Origin: Otatea glauca
Lineage: Eukaryota > Streptophyta > Magnoliopsida > Poales > Poaceae
Reading direction: 5' to 3'
Assembly (NCBI GenBank): GCA_036346275.1
Contig: CM070725.1
Location: forward strand, 38,192,104 to 38,256,103
Length of the DNA stretch: 64,000 nt
The position numbers and the translations under genes were made by a program. The notes under the pieces are model-generated. The model was not told the origin of the DNA. It made no database searches and saw nothing but the letters and a program-made list of their open reading frames with translations. Each line of letters opens with the position of its first letter. Positions within the stretch are counted from its first letter, which is position 1. Shown in pieces: positions 31,130-41,249 of the stretch.

Positions 31130-32190
31130 CATGACACGGGGAGTTATGAGAGGTCTCCTCGTACCCTGCTAGCCCTCCGGAGAGACCACACGATACGAGA
31201 TGTTACAGAAGATCCCCTATACTCCGCAGGCTCTCTACAAAAGCTACACGGTGCGGGGTGTTATGAGAGATCCACTCATACCCCGCGGACTCTCCAAAGG
31301 GAGTGTTGAGGGAGATCCCCTCATACCCCGCGGACTCTCCAAAGGGAATGTTGAGTGAAATCCCCTCATGCCCACTGGACCTCTAGAGAGGCTACACAGA
31401 ACGAGGTGTTATGAGAGATCCCCTCATACCCCGACGCTGGGTACCACGGGAGATCCCCTAATATCCCGACGCAGGGTGCCACGGGAGATCCCCTCATACC
31501 CCGCGGAGCTTCTAGAAAGGCTATGTAGCGCGGGTGCTACGGGAGATCTCCTCATACCCCGCAGGGCCTCTAGCAAGGCTATATAGCGCGGGTGCCGTAG
31601 GAGATCCCCTCATACCCAGGCACGGGGTGCCACAGGAGATCCCCTCATACCCTGCGGGGCCTCTAGCAAGGCAACGTAGTATGGGTGCTACGGGAGATCT
31701 CATACCCCGTGGGGCCTCTAGCAAGGCTACGTAGCGCGAGTGCTACGGGAGATCTCCTCATACCCCGCGAGGCCTCTAGCAAGGCTACATAGCACGGGTG
31801 CCACGGGAGGTCCCCTCATACCCCGCCGCGGGGTGCCACGGACATCCCTTCATACCCCATGGGGTGCCACGGGAGATCCTCTCATACCCTGTGGAGCCTC
31901 TAGCAAGGCTACGTAATGTGGGTGCTACGGGAGATCTCATACCCCGTGGGGCCTCTAGCAAGGCTACATAGCGTGGGTGCCACAGGAGATCCCCTCATAC
32001 CCCTTTGTTGGGTGCCATGAGAGATCCCCACATAGCCTCGCGGGGCCTCTAGCAATGCTACATAGCACATGTGCCACGGGAGATCACTTCATATCCTGAC
32101 ACAGGGTGTCATGGGAGATCCCTTTATACCCCGGCGTGAGGTGCTACAGGAGATCCCCCATACCCCGCGGACTTTCCAAAAGAAGTACAT
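31130..32190. repeat. Minisatellite of about 55-70 bp units
   Basis: GGGAGATCCCCTCATACCCCG, CGGGGCCTCTAGCAAGGCTA and TAGCGCGGGTGCTAC recur roughly fifteen times with deletions, duplications and CG-to-TG changes. Frames open through the array are repeat artefacts. Confidence 0.85.
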
Positions 32191-32496
32191 GGAGTGTTCT
32201 CTAGTCCTCAAAGGGACCCTACCTCGCCCCTCCAACCGTAGAGCACATGGTGAAACACCCCGTTTAAGAGGGAACCCCTCCAAGTGCCAATGGAGATGGG
32301 TGGGCACCCTTGTCCTACTTAAGACCAACTACTGAGTGGGCTCACTCAATCCCCTATGGGACCCCAGAGTCAGAGAACTGCCCCTGTGGAAACGATGACA
32401 TGGAATCCACTACCACCCTCCTGGAATGACAAGGATGCCCACGTTTAAGACACCCTTCTAAGGGTAGGATAGTATTTGTACAACAGACTGAGCACC

Positions 32497-32504
32497 TATA
32501 AAAG
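32497..32504 (+). promoter_or_regulatory. TATA box of the gypsy-like LTR
   Basis: TATAAAAG, 40 bp upstream of AATAAA (32542-32547), in the plus orientation. Confidence 0.55.
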
Positions 32505-32752
32505 CTCATTCTAACCCCTACTTGTAACTTAAACTCTTATCAATAAAATACATACAACTGATGTGCCCTCTGGGAGACTGAACCAGGAGGTACTCCTCTA
32601 CTCCCCTCCGGGAGCACACCGACAGTAGGGTGTCTACCCTAGCGCCTGAACCTGTATGAACCCCCTATGTCAACTCTCTCTAGTGGATGGTGGCCTATGA
32701 AACGGCCAGCGTCCACCCCCACTCTCATGTCCCGTTTCTAAACATACGACAT

Positions 32753-32771
32753 TCGGCGTCGTCTGTGGGAA
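32753..32771 (+). other. Primer-binding-site-like sequence of the gypsy element
   Basis: TCGGCGTCGTCTGTGGGAA closely resembles the TGGCGCCGTCTGTGGGAA-type PBS common in plant Ty3/gypsy elements of the Tat group. It follows the LTR end by about two bases. The few changes look like C-to-T decay. Confidence 0.55.
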
Positions 32772-33245
32772 CACTAGCTACAGTCAACTAGCCACATCTC
32801 CCTCAAGAAGGTTTGGAGGCCCTCCATCACCAAGAAGGGGTGCCTCCTACTTGCCTAAAGGTTATCTGCAGGCGATGATAATGACCTCCTAACTAGGAGG
32901 CCACCGAGCTAATCTAGGGGATCCCTTGGGCACCCGGCAAGGGTCTACCCGCTTGGTGCCTCCGCCACCGAGGGGACTCTTCTTCTCCATTGTATAAGGG
33001 ACCTCTAGGAACCTTCATGGGGGTGATCTAGGGGATTCCTCAAACACCTTGTGAGGGTTGACCCCCCCTTAGTGCCACCGTCTCCAAGGGGACCCCTTGG
33101 GCACCACGTGATAGTTGACCCCTGGGTGATTTCGCCGTAGGTAGATCCCTTGCCACCGTTGCTCAATGGTCCTCTGGGAACCCTTACGGGGACACCCAAA
33201 AGTTCCCCTTAGGACACCTACAGGGTTGACCCATGGTGCTCAAGC
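32772..33245 (+). mobile_element. Leader remnant of the gypsy-like element
   Basis: GC-rich sequence after the PBS with repeated GGGGACNCCTTGGGCACC-like phrases. No gag or pol motif is present before the sequence changes character at about 33245. Confidence 0.4.
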
Positions 33246-33261
33246 TCTAACCAATACCTAC

Positions 33262-35545
33262 AATATTCATGTTGTTCTTGCGGGGCTGCCAAACACGTAT
33301 TTGCAACATGTTACAGCTTTCAAAGGATATCAGACCCAAAGATACAAGGTGTGTATATGAAAATGAAACAAAGAAAATAGCTTAATGTTCCTTGCACAGC
33401 TTATTTGTAGTTACATACATGGGACATTTTAAACTGCGTTGCTAGGTTCTTTTGATTTAGTTAATATGGCTAAATTGGAACTTCATCCTATGTCAGATTT
33501 ACACCAATAGCTTCAAATTCTCATGTCCCTGCTCAATTAAGAAGTATCGTAATATTAGTCCTTCATATCAGGGTTCTCTTCCATTTGTTTGCAGTCCTGC
33601 ATTAAAATTAAGTAGCCTATTTCAAAGATATCCCTAAGATATCTTGCAATGGCAATTCTTTCAATCACATCCATTTCATGTAGTGCAAACAGAAGGAAAA
33701 AATCATGCTTTTTTTTATTTGAGGCTTTGCACGATTACATCAGTTGCCTTTTATTGATATGTTGTAGCTGAAGATCTGATTTTTCTTTGACCAAAATTTT
33801 CAATGGACTTTCTAGCAAATATGTACAATAGGATCACTTAGCATTGGTATCGATTCATTAACAATTGGATTTTGGCATGGAGATATTTATAGGTTATGAC
33901 TATGTAGAATGCAGCTAGGTACCATTATCAGGTCTATTCCCAACCAGATATTATAGCGCTTGACAGGGTTCACAATTTCGTTTCGTTCGCGAAAATCGCT
34001 AGCCCCGCGGTAGCGGTTTTCGCGAAAAACCGCTCGAAAACCGCGAAAAACCGAACGGTTTGTAAATTTGAAAATTTTGAAATTTAGTCAAATAAGACCG
34101 CGAAAACCGCGTTTTTTGACGAAAAACCGCCCGAGGTTGGAAAATTGGGGACAAAATCTAAAAAAATAGCGAAAAAATGAAAACAATATTGTAAAATTTG
34201 TAGAAATACAGGGGAAGCTAAAATTAAGTAAAAATGTAATAAATATATAAATAAGGTATGTGGAAACGTGAAGAAATTTCAGAATGATCTCTCCTAAATT
34301 TAGAAAAAATTCGACATGACCTTTGCTATATTTGAAAGAATTGAAAGTTGTAAGTTATGTATTTAGCAATAATATGTCAATAAATAATCTTTCATTGCAA
34401 TACTACAATCACACAAGTGCAAAAATCGGCATTTACATAACCACAAAAAAAAATCATTCGCAATTTCACTACCATTCACTTGTCAACACCATTTACATTA
34501 TAATACTTTTCAATTGAAGTTGTGGAATAGGCATAAGCATAGTTTTGTCACTCTTATATTGTCGCAGAAATGACATGTTCGACCTATATGAACGGAATGT
34601 CGAAAACCGATGACATAAGGAAAAAATGGTGAAAATATAAGAAAAAATTGAAAAAATTTATAAAACATCCCAATTAATCTATAAAACACCTCAGAGAAAT
34701 TTATGAATTTTTTAAATAATTTATTGCTTCTAAAAAATCTAAAATAGCAATTAATGAAAAGGAACAAATGCACTGTCAGATTTTTATAAATATTAAAATG
34801 ATTTATTATATTCTAAAATTTTAATGAAAATATAAATAGTTTCTAAGGATCATGTAATAAAATTTTCAGAAATATTAGACTTCATTTAGTGCTCATATAA
34901 AATCAAAAACAGAAGAGAATATACAATGATAATAGCACTTTCAGAATTTTTTAAAAAGTACACATATATGATCATCATCTAAAATTTTTAAATATTTTAA
35001 ATAATCATTTTAATGATGTTATAACATCACAAAAAAAGTTTAATAAATATTATACTTAATTTTCTTCCCCTATAAAATAAAAAACTGAAGAGCATATATT
35101 GTGACAGTATCACTGTTAGAATTTTTAAAAAATGTATGTAGCTGATAATAATCTAAAAATTTTGTAGAATCATTAGGATTACCTCAGGACCGCACACAAA
35201 AAACTTCAAAATTTTTTGACACATTTTGTTAAATTTCTTCAAATTTCTTCAAATTTACTATTCAACTGAACGGTTTTCCGAATGGTTTTAATTGCCGAAC
35301 CGGCTCGGTACGGGCGGTTTTCACGAAAACCGACTGGTTTTCGTCGGTTTTTTGAACCCTGGTGCTTGATTGAAGCTTTAGAGCATGCATTTGGTCAGGT
35401 ACATTGCTTCTGCTATTTCATTTTAGTTCTTACGTGTTCTACGTTGTTGTGCTTGAAAGATAACGTTGTACTAATCTTTGTGTTGTTTAGGCTATAGATA
35501 TTGCTGCCCTATTCTCGCTATGATTTTAGATATTGCAGATTCTAT
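33262..35545 (+). pseudogene. Possible exons of an unidentified gene, split by a hAT element
   Basis: Three exon-like pieces are seen. The first reads LPNTYLQHVTAFKGYQTQRY and ends at a donor-like AAGGTGTGT (about 33345). The second, after an AG at about 33912, reads RYHYQVYSQPDIIALD and runs into the hAT insertion at 33963; EALEHAFGQ continues on the far side to a donor-like CAGGTACAT (about 35398). The third, after TTGTTTAG at about 35490, reads AIDIAALFSL. The frame changes at the insertion. I do not recognise the protein and the pieces may be chance. Confidence 0.25.
33964..35361. mobile_element. Non-autonomous hAT element, 1.4 kb
   Basis: It begins CAGGGTTCACAA and ends TTGAACCCTG, inverted. 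The flanking 8-bp copies GCGCTTGA (33956-33963) and GTGCTTGA (35362-35369) differ by one base. The subterminal CGAAAACCG / CGGTTTTCG phrases are shared with the 302-bp MITE at 29107, so both belong to one family. The interior (34100-35200) is AT-rich with no transposase ORF. Confidence 0.82.
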
Positions 35546-36330
35546 ATTAGACATGCTCTCAATATGTAGAAATTTAAATAGCACACCAGTCGGACGCAGT
35601 GTAGCGTGCTTTCCATCCAAGTTCATATCAACATGCACGATTCTAGAATCGCCAGAGCACCCAGACTGCACCCGTGATAGTATCATGATTGTCGCTACTT
35701 CGCTTGATAATACGGATCAACTAGTAGGAATCGCTAATTGATGTGTGAGATGCCTAATTTTTTATGGTACCAAACACGATAACTTGCAAACTAATCTAAA
35801 AAAAATATAATTGCAAGAGCTTATTTGGTAAAACAACGAGTCTTCAACTTGCACAGTCAACTCTCTTCCTCCTCTCTAGTGGCAGTAAACTCTCCCTCTC
35901 TCTCAACTCACGTCAATCACACAAATCATGATGTCCAAAGTATTTTCTTTATTTTATAAAACTCAATTTATAATTTCTCTAATCTCTTGTGCTCAGCCTA
36001 AAGCCCTCACGCCTACATTTATAATTTGGCCCATGTTCACACGGCACACTTCCGACCCATGCAGCCACCGCATGCTCCCAGCCCACTCTTGCAGTTCTCA
36101 TGCTCACGTCTTGCACCACGCGACCAAGTAACACATGCGCTAGGGTTTTAGCTTGCTTCCTCCCTTGGCTGGCCACCATCACACCTCTATCTCAGCCTCC
36201 ACTTCTTCAATTTGTTTTTCTTTGCTCAAAACAGCACCAACGTGCTTCTTTATCTTAATTTGCATATCGGAAACATCAACAGCACTTGGGTCCGGATCAC
36301 CTGAGGTACGAGAAGAGAGATTCCTGCTTC
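35546..36330. other. Spacer left of the DUF295 pseudogenes
   Basis: CTCTCTCCCTC-rich and AT-rich stretches. A TATA-like ATTTTATAA lies near 35952. No supported ORF; it may hold the promoter of the first DUF295 copy. Confidence 0.35.
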
Positions 36331-36339
36331 ACTGCCGCC

Positions 36340-36873
36340 CCGGCGACTAAGGGTGGACCAAGTTGGTATCCCCGTTCGAGGGTGTTCCTTTTTCCAGCAT
36401 TATCATCAACTACAGAGGAAATGTTTACGCTTTCGCTTCGCACTGTACTCTCCTTGTGGTAGACTGATAGATACGGTCGATGGGGTACTGTTGCGGACAA
36501 CGAAGACGATGGCCGCGGATTAGGCACGTACCACCTTGTCAACTTGTGGGGATCTTTTTCTTGTGTGGACAGGAAAACTCGGGTGCGTTGGTGATGATGG
36601 CGTGCTCACTGACATTGCTGTGTTTCGTGGATCTCTGACTCCGAGAAAATGATGTGGAAGAGAGTGGAGAGCATTGGTGGCGACCGTGTTTTTCTCCTCT
36701 CTGGATACTACGGTTTCTCGTGCCCCGTGATGGAAGGTATAATGCAGGGAAACTGTCTCTATCTTGTTTGGTTGATCTGCATGCGACCGCGAGAGGATCT
36801 ACAAGTTCTGCTTGGACGACATGACTATCAGGTTCCATCAGATTCTCCCTCAAGCTACGAAGCCCTGGTGTAG
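36340..36873 (+). pseudogene. DUF295 domain fragment, first tandem copy
   Basis: Only the C-terminal half of a DUF295 protein is readable: CGDLFLVW, DIAVFRGSL and then WKRVESIGGDRVFLLSGYY to GNCLYLVW (36650-36770), ending at TAG 36871-36873. Stops and frameshifts occur in the part before 36640. No F-box is recognisable upstream. DUF295 proteins in grasses are usually F-box proteins of large, fast-evolving tandem families; the F-box links targets to SCF ubiquitin ligases. The neighbouring copy at 37174 is a member of the same family. Confidence 0.7.
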
Positions 36874-38179
36874 AGCAGTCTGGGCCGTTCCGGCAGACTG
36901 AGTTGGTACTTAACCTTCGGTTGCACTAATTAAAATTTCCGGCCGGATGAACCACTTTTATCGATAATGTACCATACGTAAATAAACTGCATGCGAATGC
37001 GTAATTGCAGCATCCAAGCAATGGTGGTCGAAGAATCAACTTTATCTAATCACCTTCTGTCGAAAGAGGTTCGTGGATCCACGCAAATATTTTCCAATCA
37101 AATAATTGCTGCCTTTTTTTACAAGCAAATAGTAAGTGAATTTCTTGTTTGCACTCGCCTTTCACAGTCACAGGTTAATCTACCAAATGATTTGGACAAT
37201 CACGCGGGAGCATCTTCTTCGGCGCCATGGTTTGATCTCCCATTAGAAATGCTAGAGTTGATCGTCTCAAACCTTTCTTTGGTGGATCGTCTACGATTTC
37301 CAGCCGTTTGCAAGTCATGGAGAAAGGGGTCCAACCCAGTTGAGCAAGCAAAGGTCTGGCCCTGGCTCATGCACTGTTCCAAGCGAGATGGGATGTGCAA
37401 GCTGTTCGACCCTCTACGGGGCGAGGAGTACACCATGCGGGTTACAACATTTGACACTGACGAAGATGGACGGATATTCGGCTCCTCCAAAGACGGCTAG
37501 GTGGTCATGTCGGCAGGCCTCGACGGCGACGACATCTTCATCATAAACCTGTTCACGAAGGACATCGTGGAGCCTGCTATGTTCGAGAGAACATACCATT
37601 TCAATGGTGCCTCGTTTTGGCTGACCCCAACGTCTCCGGAATGTGTCTTCTTTGGGATCAACAGCAGTCACAGTGGTGAGTTTCATACCTGGCGGCATGG
37701 AGAGGATGCTTGGAGTGAGCAGCATTTCGAGTACCAAGTAGCATTCCCGGTAGCGCGCAACAACCCTGTCATGTTCCGCGAGAAGTTCTACTGCCTTGGG
37801 AGGAAGGGCAACCTGGGCGTACGTCTTTGACGCAAAAAGCGGCGACACCTGGAGAATTCTTGACAAGCCAGAACCAGTCCATGGCGAGATGGACGTCTTC
37901 GATGAGGACCACGAGGGAAGAGAGTTTTGCTACCTGGTTGATCTAGGAGGAGAGCTGGTATCGGTGTTCATGAGAAACTCCGAAGACCCGCCCCGGGTGT
38001 TCAAGCTCGACGAGACGAAGATGGCCTGGCCTGGATCGAGGTGGAGGACATTGGTGGTGCTGCCCTGTTTATGGGTTACAGGGCGTCCTATGGCGCGGAA
38101 TCACCGGAGAATGGGCATGGCGATAGGATTTACTTCCCTAGGTATTCCGAGGATGGAGAGCCGGCATTCTACGATATGG

Positions 38180-39572
38180 CACACTACAGAACACTATATC
38201 ACTGTCGGTTTCAAATTGACATCACTGTCGGATTTTGAAACCGGCAAGATTGATCGGCAGTGATAGTCGGACTATCACTGCCTGTTTGTATGCGAACCGG
38301 CAGTGATAGTCCGGTTCGTAAATCACTCAGTAAAATAAAAAAAAATTATTCGCATCTGGACCGACTACCCCGTATTCTACGTATGATCGCGCGTCGCAAG
38401 TCACAAGTCATGCGATTTTCACGCGAAATTCGCAAGTCACTCGGTAAATGATTATTTAGATATCTAAATGAATTCAAATGGAAAGATTGTCAACTACAAA
38501 GTTGTAGATCTCGTCGAGAGCTACAATTTTCGTATAAATTTTATCTCCATCCGACTCCGTATGAAAAATTTAGGATTTTTCGAAAAATGGTTGATAGCAT
38601 TATTACTGCCGGTTGGGAATACGAACCGCCAACCGGCAGTGATACCATTATTTGGATATTTAAACTACTTCAAATGAAAAAGTTGTCAACTACAAAGTTG
38701 CAGATCTCGTCGAGAGCTACAATTTTCATATAAATTTTATCTCCATCCAACTCCGTATGAAATAGTTATGATTTTTCGAAAAATGGTTGACAGCATTATT
38801 ACTGCCGGTTGGGAATACGAACCGCCAACAGGCAGTGTACCATTATTTGGATATTTAAACTACTTCAAATGAAAAAGTTGTCAGCTACAAAGTTGTATAT
38901 CTCATCAAGAGCTACAATTGTTGTATAAATTTTATCTCCATCCGACTCCGTATTAAATAGTTATGATTTCTCGAAAAATAGTTGATAGCAATATTACTGT
39001 CGGTTAGGAATACGAACCGCCAACCGGCAGTGATACCATTATTTAGATATTTAAACTACTTCAAATGAAAAAGTTGTCAACTACAAAGTTGTATATCTCG
39101 TCGAGAGCTACAATGTTCATATAAATTTTATCTCCATCCGACTCCGTATGAAATAGTTATGATTTTTTGAAAAATGGTTGATAGCATTATTATTGCCGGT
39201 TGGGAATACGAACCGCCAACCGGCAGTGATACCATTATTTGGATATTTAAACTATTTCAAATGAAAAAGTTGTCAACTACAAAGTTGTAGATCTCGTCGA
39301 AAGCTACAATTTTCATATAAATTTTATCTCCATCCGACTCCGTATGGAAAAATTATGATTTTTCGAAAAATATCAGCACGGTCGGTTCTTCTAAAAACCG
39401 GCAGTGATAGACACGAATCGGCAGTAATAAGGGATTTATCACTGTCGGTTCATCAGAAAAAAGCCGTTATTGTCGGTTTTCCATCCGAACCGACAGTGAT
39501 AATATTATTACTGTCGGTTTTTGATGAATCGATAATGATATGGCTGCAAAAATAACTGATTCTGTAGTAGCG
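38180..39572. mobile_element. Non-autonomous CACTA-like element inside the F-box gene
   Basis: Left end CACACTACAGAACAC, right end TTCTGTAGTAGCG, partly inverted. TGG flanks both sides (38177-38179, 39573-39575) as a 3-bp duplication. Subterminal ATCACTGTCGGTT / AACCGGCAGTGAT motifs alternate near both ends as in CACTA elements. No coding capacity. The first bases of the TIRs are imperfect. Confidence 0.72.
38465..39375. repeat. Tandem repeat of 195-196 bp, four to five copies
   Basis: The inverted pair CCGGTTGGGAATACGAACCG...CCAACCGGCAGTG recurs at about 38605, 38801, 38996 and 39191, followed each time by TGGATATTTAAACTACTTCAAATG and CAACTACAAAGTTGTAGATCTC. Copies are about 95% alike by eye. 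Confidence 0.88.
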
Positions 39573-39625
39573 TGGAGACGAAGATGTACTGCCCATCATT
39601 TTATGGTCTCTCATGTAACCGTTGA

Positions 39626-39860
39626 AGTGCGTTGGGTCGTGCTGCACGAAGAAAAAAATCATCATCATCTGACAAGGATGACACATGTAACTAAAAGTTT
39701 AATATATCAACTTTTGCGTTCCTTTTTTTCGATTGGTCAAATATTGAATTACAAGGAATCTCATAAAACACATACATTGCTCACTCTTTGGTACTGCTCC
39801 TCAGAGGAAAAGATGTTTTACATTTCTCATGCATGGCCTCCAAACTTTAAGCCCCTGTTT
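39626..39860. other. Spacer after the F-box pseudogene
   Basis: Probably former 3' UTR. No ORF or polyadenylation signal that I can support. Confidence 0.35.
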
Positions 39861-40375
39861 GTTTGTTTAGGTTTAAGATTTTTGACTTATAGTTTAAAGC
39901 TAGCTTTTCGACTTTTATACATGATAGATAAATAATTTTATCTTAACATTAGTGGTATTAGTCTAACTAACCCTCAATAAACAAAAAAAAAGCTCCTATC
40001 TAGTGGATTTGGTTTTTAGTTGTATAGAGTCTTATGACTTTTGAACAAGCCTAGATAAAAAGCTACCAATTTGTTTAAGCCAGTGAAAAAGCCCAAACAA
40101 TCGGGTCTTAAATTTTTTGGCTTATAGCTTAAAGCCAGCTTTTAGACTTAAACAGCTTAAAAGCAATCAGGTTTTATACATGGAAGAGGTGAGTAATTTT
40201 ATCCTAACTTTAATAGTATTAGTTTAAGATCAACTCTCAATAAGCCAAAAAAACACCTCTGTGGTGATTTTTGGATTTTAGTTATATAGAGATTTATGGT
40301 TTTTGAAAAATCTCAGGAATCACCTAGGTTTTGACTTTATACTTTTAAGTTGGTGAAAAAGAAAAAAAGAAAAGA
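39861..40375. repeat. Two direct, diverged copies of an AT-rich MITE-like sequence
   Basis: 39868-40095 and 40106-40370 share, in order, TTGACTTATAGTTTAAAGC, TTTTATCxTAAC, ATTAGTxTAA, CTCAATAA, GTGGATTTxGGTTTTAGTT, ATAGAG and AAGCxGGTGAAAAAG. The sequence resembles grass elements beginning GCCCCTGTTTGTTT, but I could not define terminal inverted repeats or duplications. Confidence 0.5.
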
Positions 40376-40719
40376 AAAAACGGACCTAAGAATGCAAATT
40401 TGACTTTTCGATGGTTTGGACAGGCTTTGAAGTTCTGACCGAGCTAGGTGTGCGGAACTGTCTGCATCATAATTCATAAATGGGAATAGTTGGTACGCAT
40501 GCGAACCGGTGGGCCGATAAAAAATCCAATGGCACCGGCTATCTTATAGTATTTTTTTAAAAAAAGACTAGATATATAATAAATATAGAAAGCAACTAAT
40601 TTTTTTCTTTTAATATATAACATGTATGTTTATTTCAAGATGAATTTTGTGGATGCTAGAGACATTTAGCGCCATAGAATTTTTTTCCGCGGGGCCGTGC
40701 ATCAACTCAATGCTGCGGC
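40376..40719. other. Spacer left of the third CACTA element
   Basis: AT-rich, no feature seen. Confidence 0.35.
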
Positions 40720-41180
40720 CACTACCTTGAAAAAGGCCATCAGTGGCGGTTCATAACTGCCATCAGTGGTGATTTTTGAACCGCCATAGATTTAGTACCA
40801 CTGATAATCGAGGATTATCAGTGGCAGTGACGGTTCTAGAACCGCCACAAATAATACTATCTATGGCGGTTTTTGGCTAGAACAGCCACTGATATTCAGG
40901 TATCAGTGGCGGTTCGAACCAAAAACCGCCACTAATAATAGTCCTATCAGTGGCGGTTTTTTAATAGAACCGCCAGCGATACTCAAATATCGATGGCGGT
41001 TCTATCCCAAAACCGCCAGCGATACTTGGATGATTAGTGGCGGTTTTGGCTCGAATCGCCATCGATAAAACTATCGATGGCGGTTGTATATAAAACCGCC
41101 ATCGATAGGACTATTATCGATGGCGGTTTTTGATAGAACCGTCATCGATATTACGTCGATGGCGGTTTTGGCTAAAACCA
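40720..41180. repeat. Subterminal repeats of the third CACTA element
   Basis: The core is TGGCGGTT rather than AGACGGTT, so this is a different subfamily from the two elements at the left of the window. Orientation alternates. Later copies change to ATCGATGGCGG. Confidence 0.8.
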
Positions 41181-41212
41181 CGATAATCCCACACACGAAA
41201 ATAAAAATGGCA

Positions 41213-41245
41213 TTTGTGGCTAGCCTCGGTGGCGCTAGCCATGCC
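41213..41245 (-). terminator. Hairpin next to the CACTA subterminal repeats (third copy)
   Basis: GGCTAGC and GCTAGCC pair around a 9-nt loop (CTCGGTGGC), with the outside GGCAT also shared with the outer element's copy. On the minus strand the following bases are ACAAATG instead of AATAAA, so the polyadenylation signal seen in the other two copies is not intact. Confidence 0.55.
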
Positions 41246-41249
41246 GATG

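Larger units (their letters stand above)
31100..32751 (+). mobile_element. Gypsy-type LTR (5' LTR fragment) containing a minisatellite
   Basis: The right part has the order expected of an LTR: TATAAAAG (32497-32504), AATAAA (32542-32547), U5, an end at ACGACA (32751), then a PBS-like sequence. The left part is filled with a minisatellite. The left boundary and the partner LTR were not found, so this is a truncated element on the plus strand. Confidence 0.55.
37174..39625 (+). pseudogene. F-box/DUF295 protein gene, disrupted by stop, frameshifts and a transposon
   Basis: The F-box begins at PWFDLPLEMLELIVSNLSL and runs to FPAVCKSW (about 37227-37320), preceded by an acceptor-like TCACAG at 37168-37173. 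The DUF295 part continues through FDPLRGEEYTM, GDDIFIINLFTKDIVEP, FYCLGRKGNLG, FDAKSGDTWRILD and YLVDLGGELVSVF to EPAFYDM at 38179. Lesions are a TAG at 37498-37500 where Trp would be expected, a 4-bp duplication at about 37818-37824, a 5-bp CCTGG duplication at 38025-38034, and a 1.4 kb CACTA-like insertion at 38180-39572. Beyond it the frame continues as ETKMYCPSFYGLSCNR to TGA 39623-39625. It would have been a substrate adaptor of an SCF ubiquitin ligase. Confidence 0.82.

Noticed and set aside
31124..32335. Several 60-90 codon frames
   Set aside because: Produced by the minisatellite; translations repeat the same peptide phrase.
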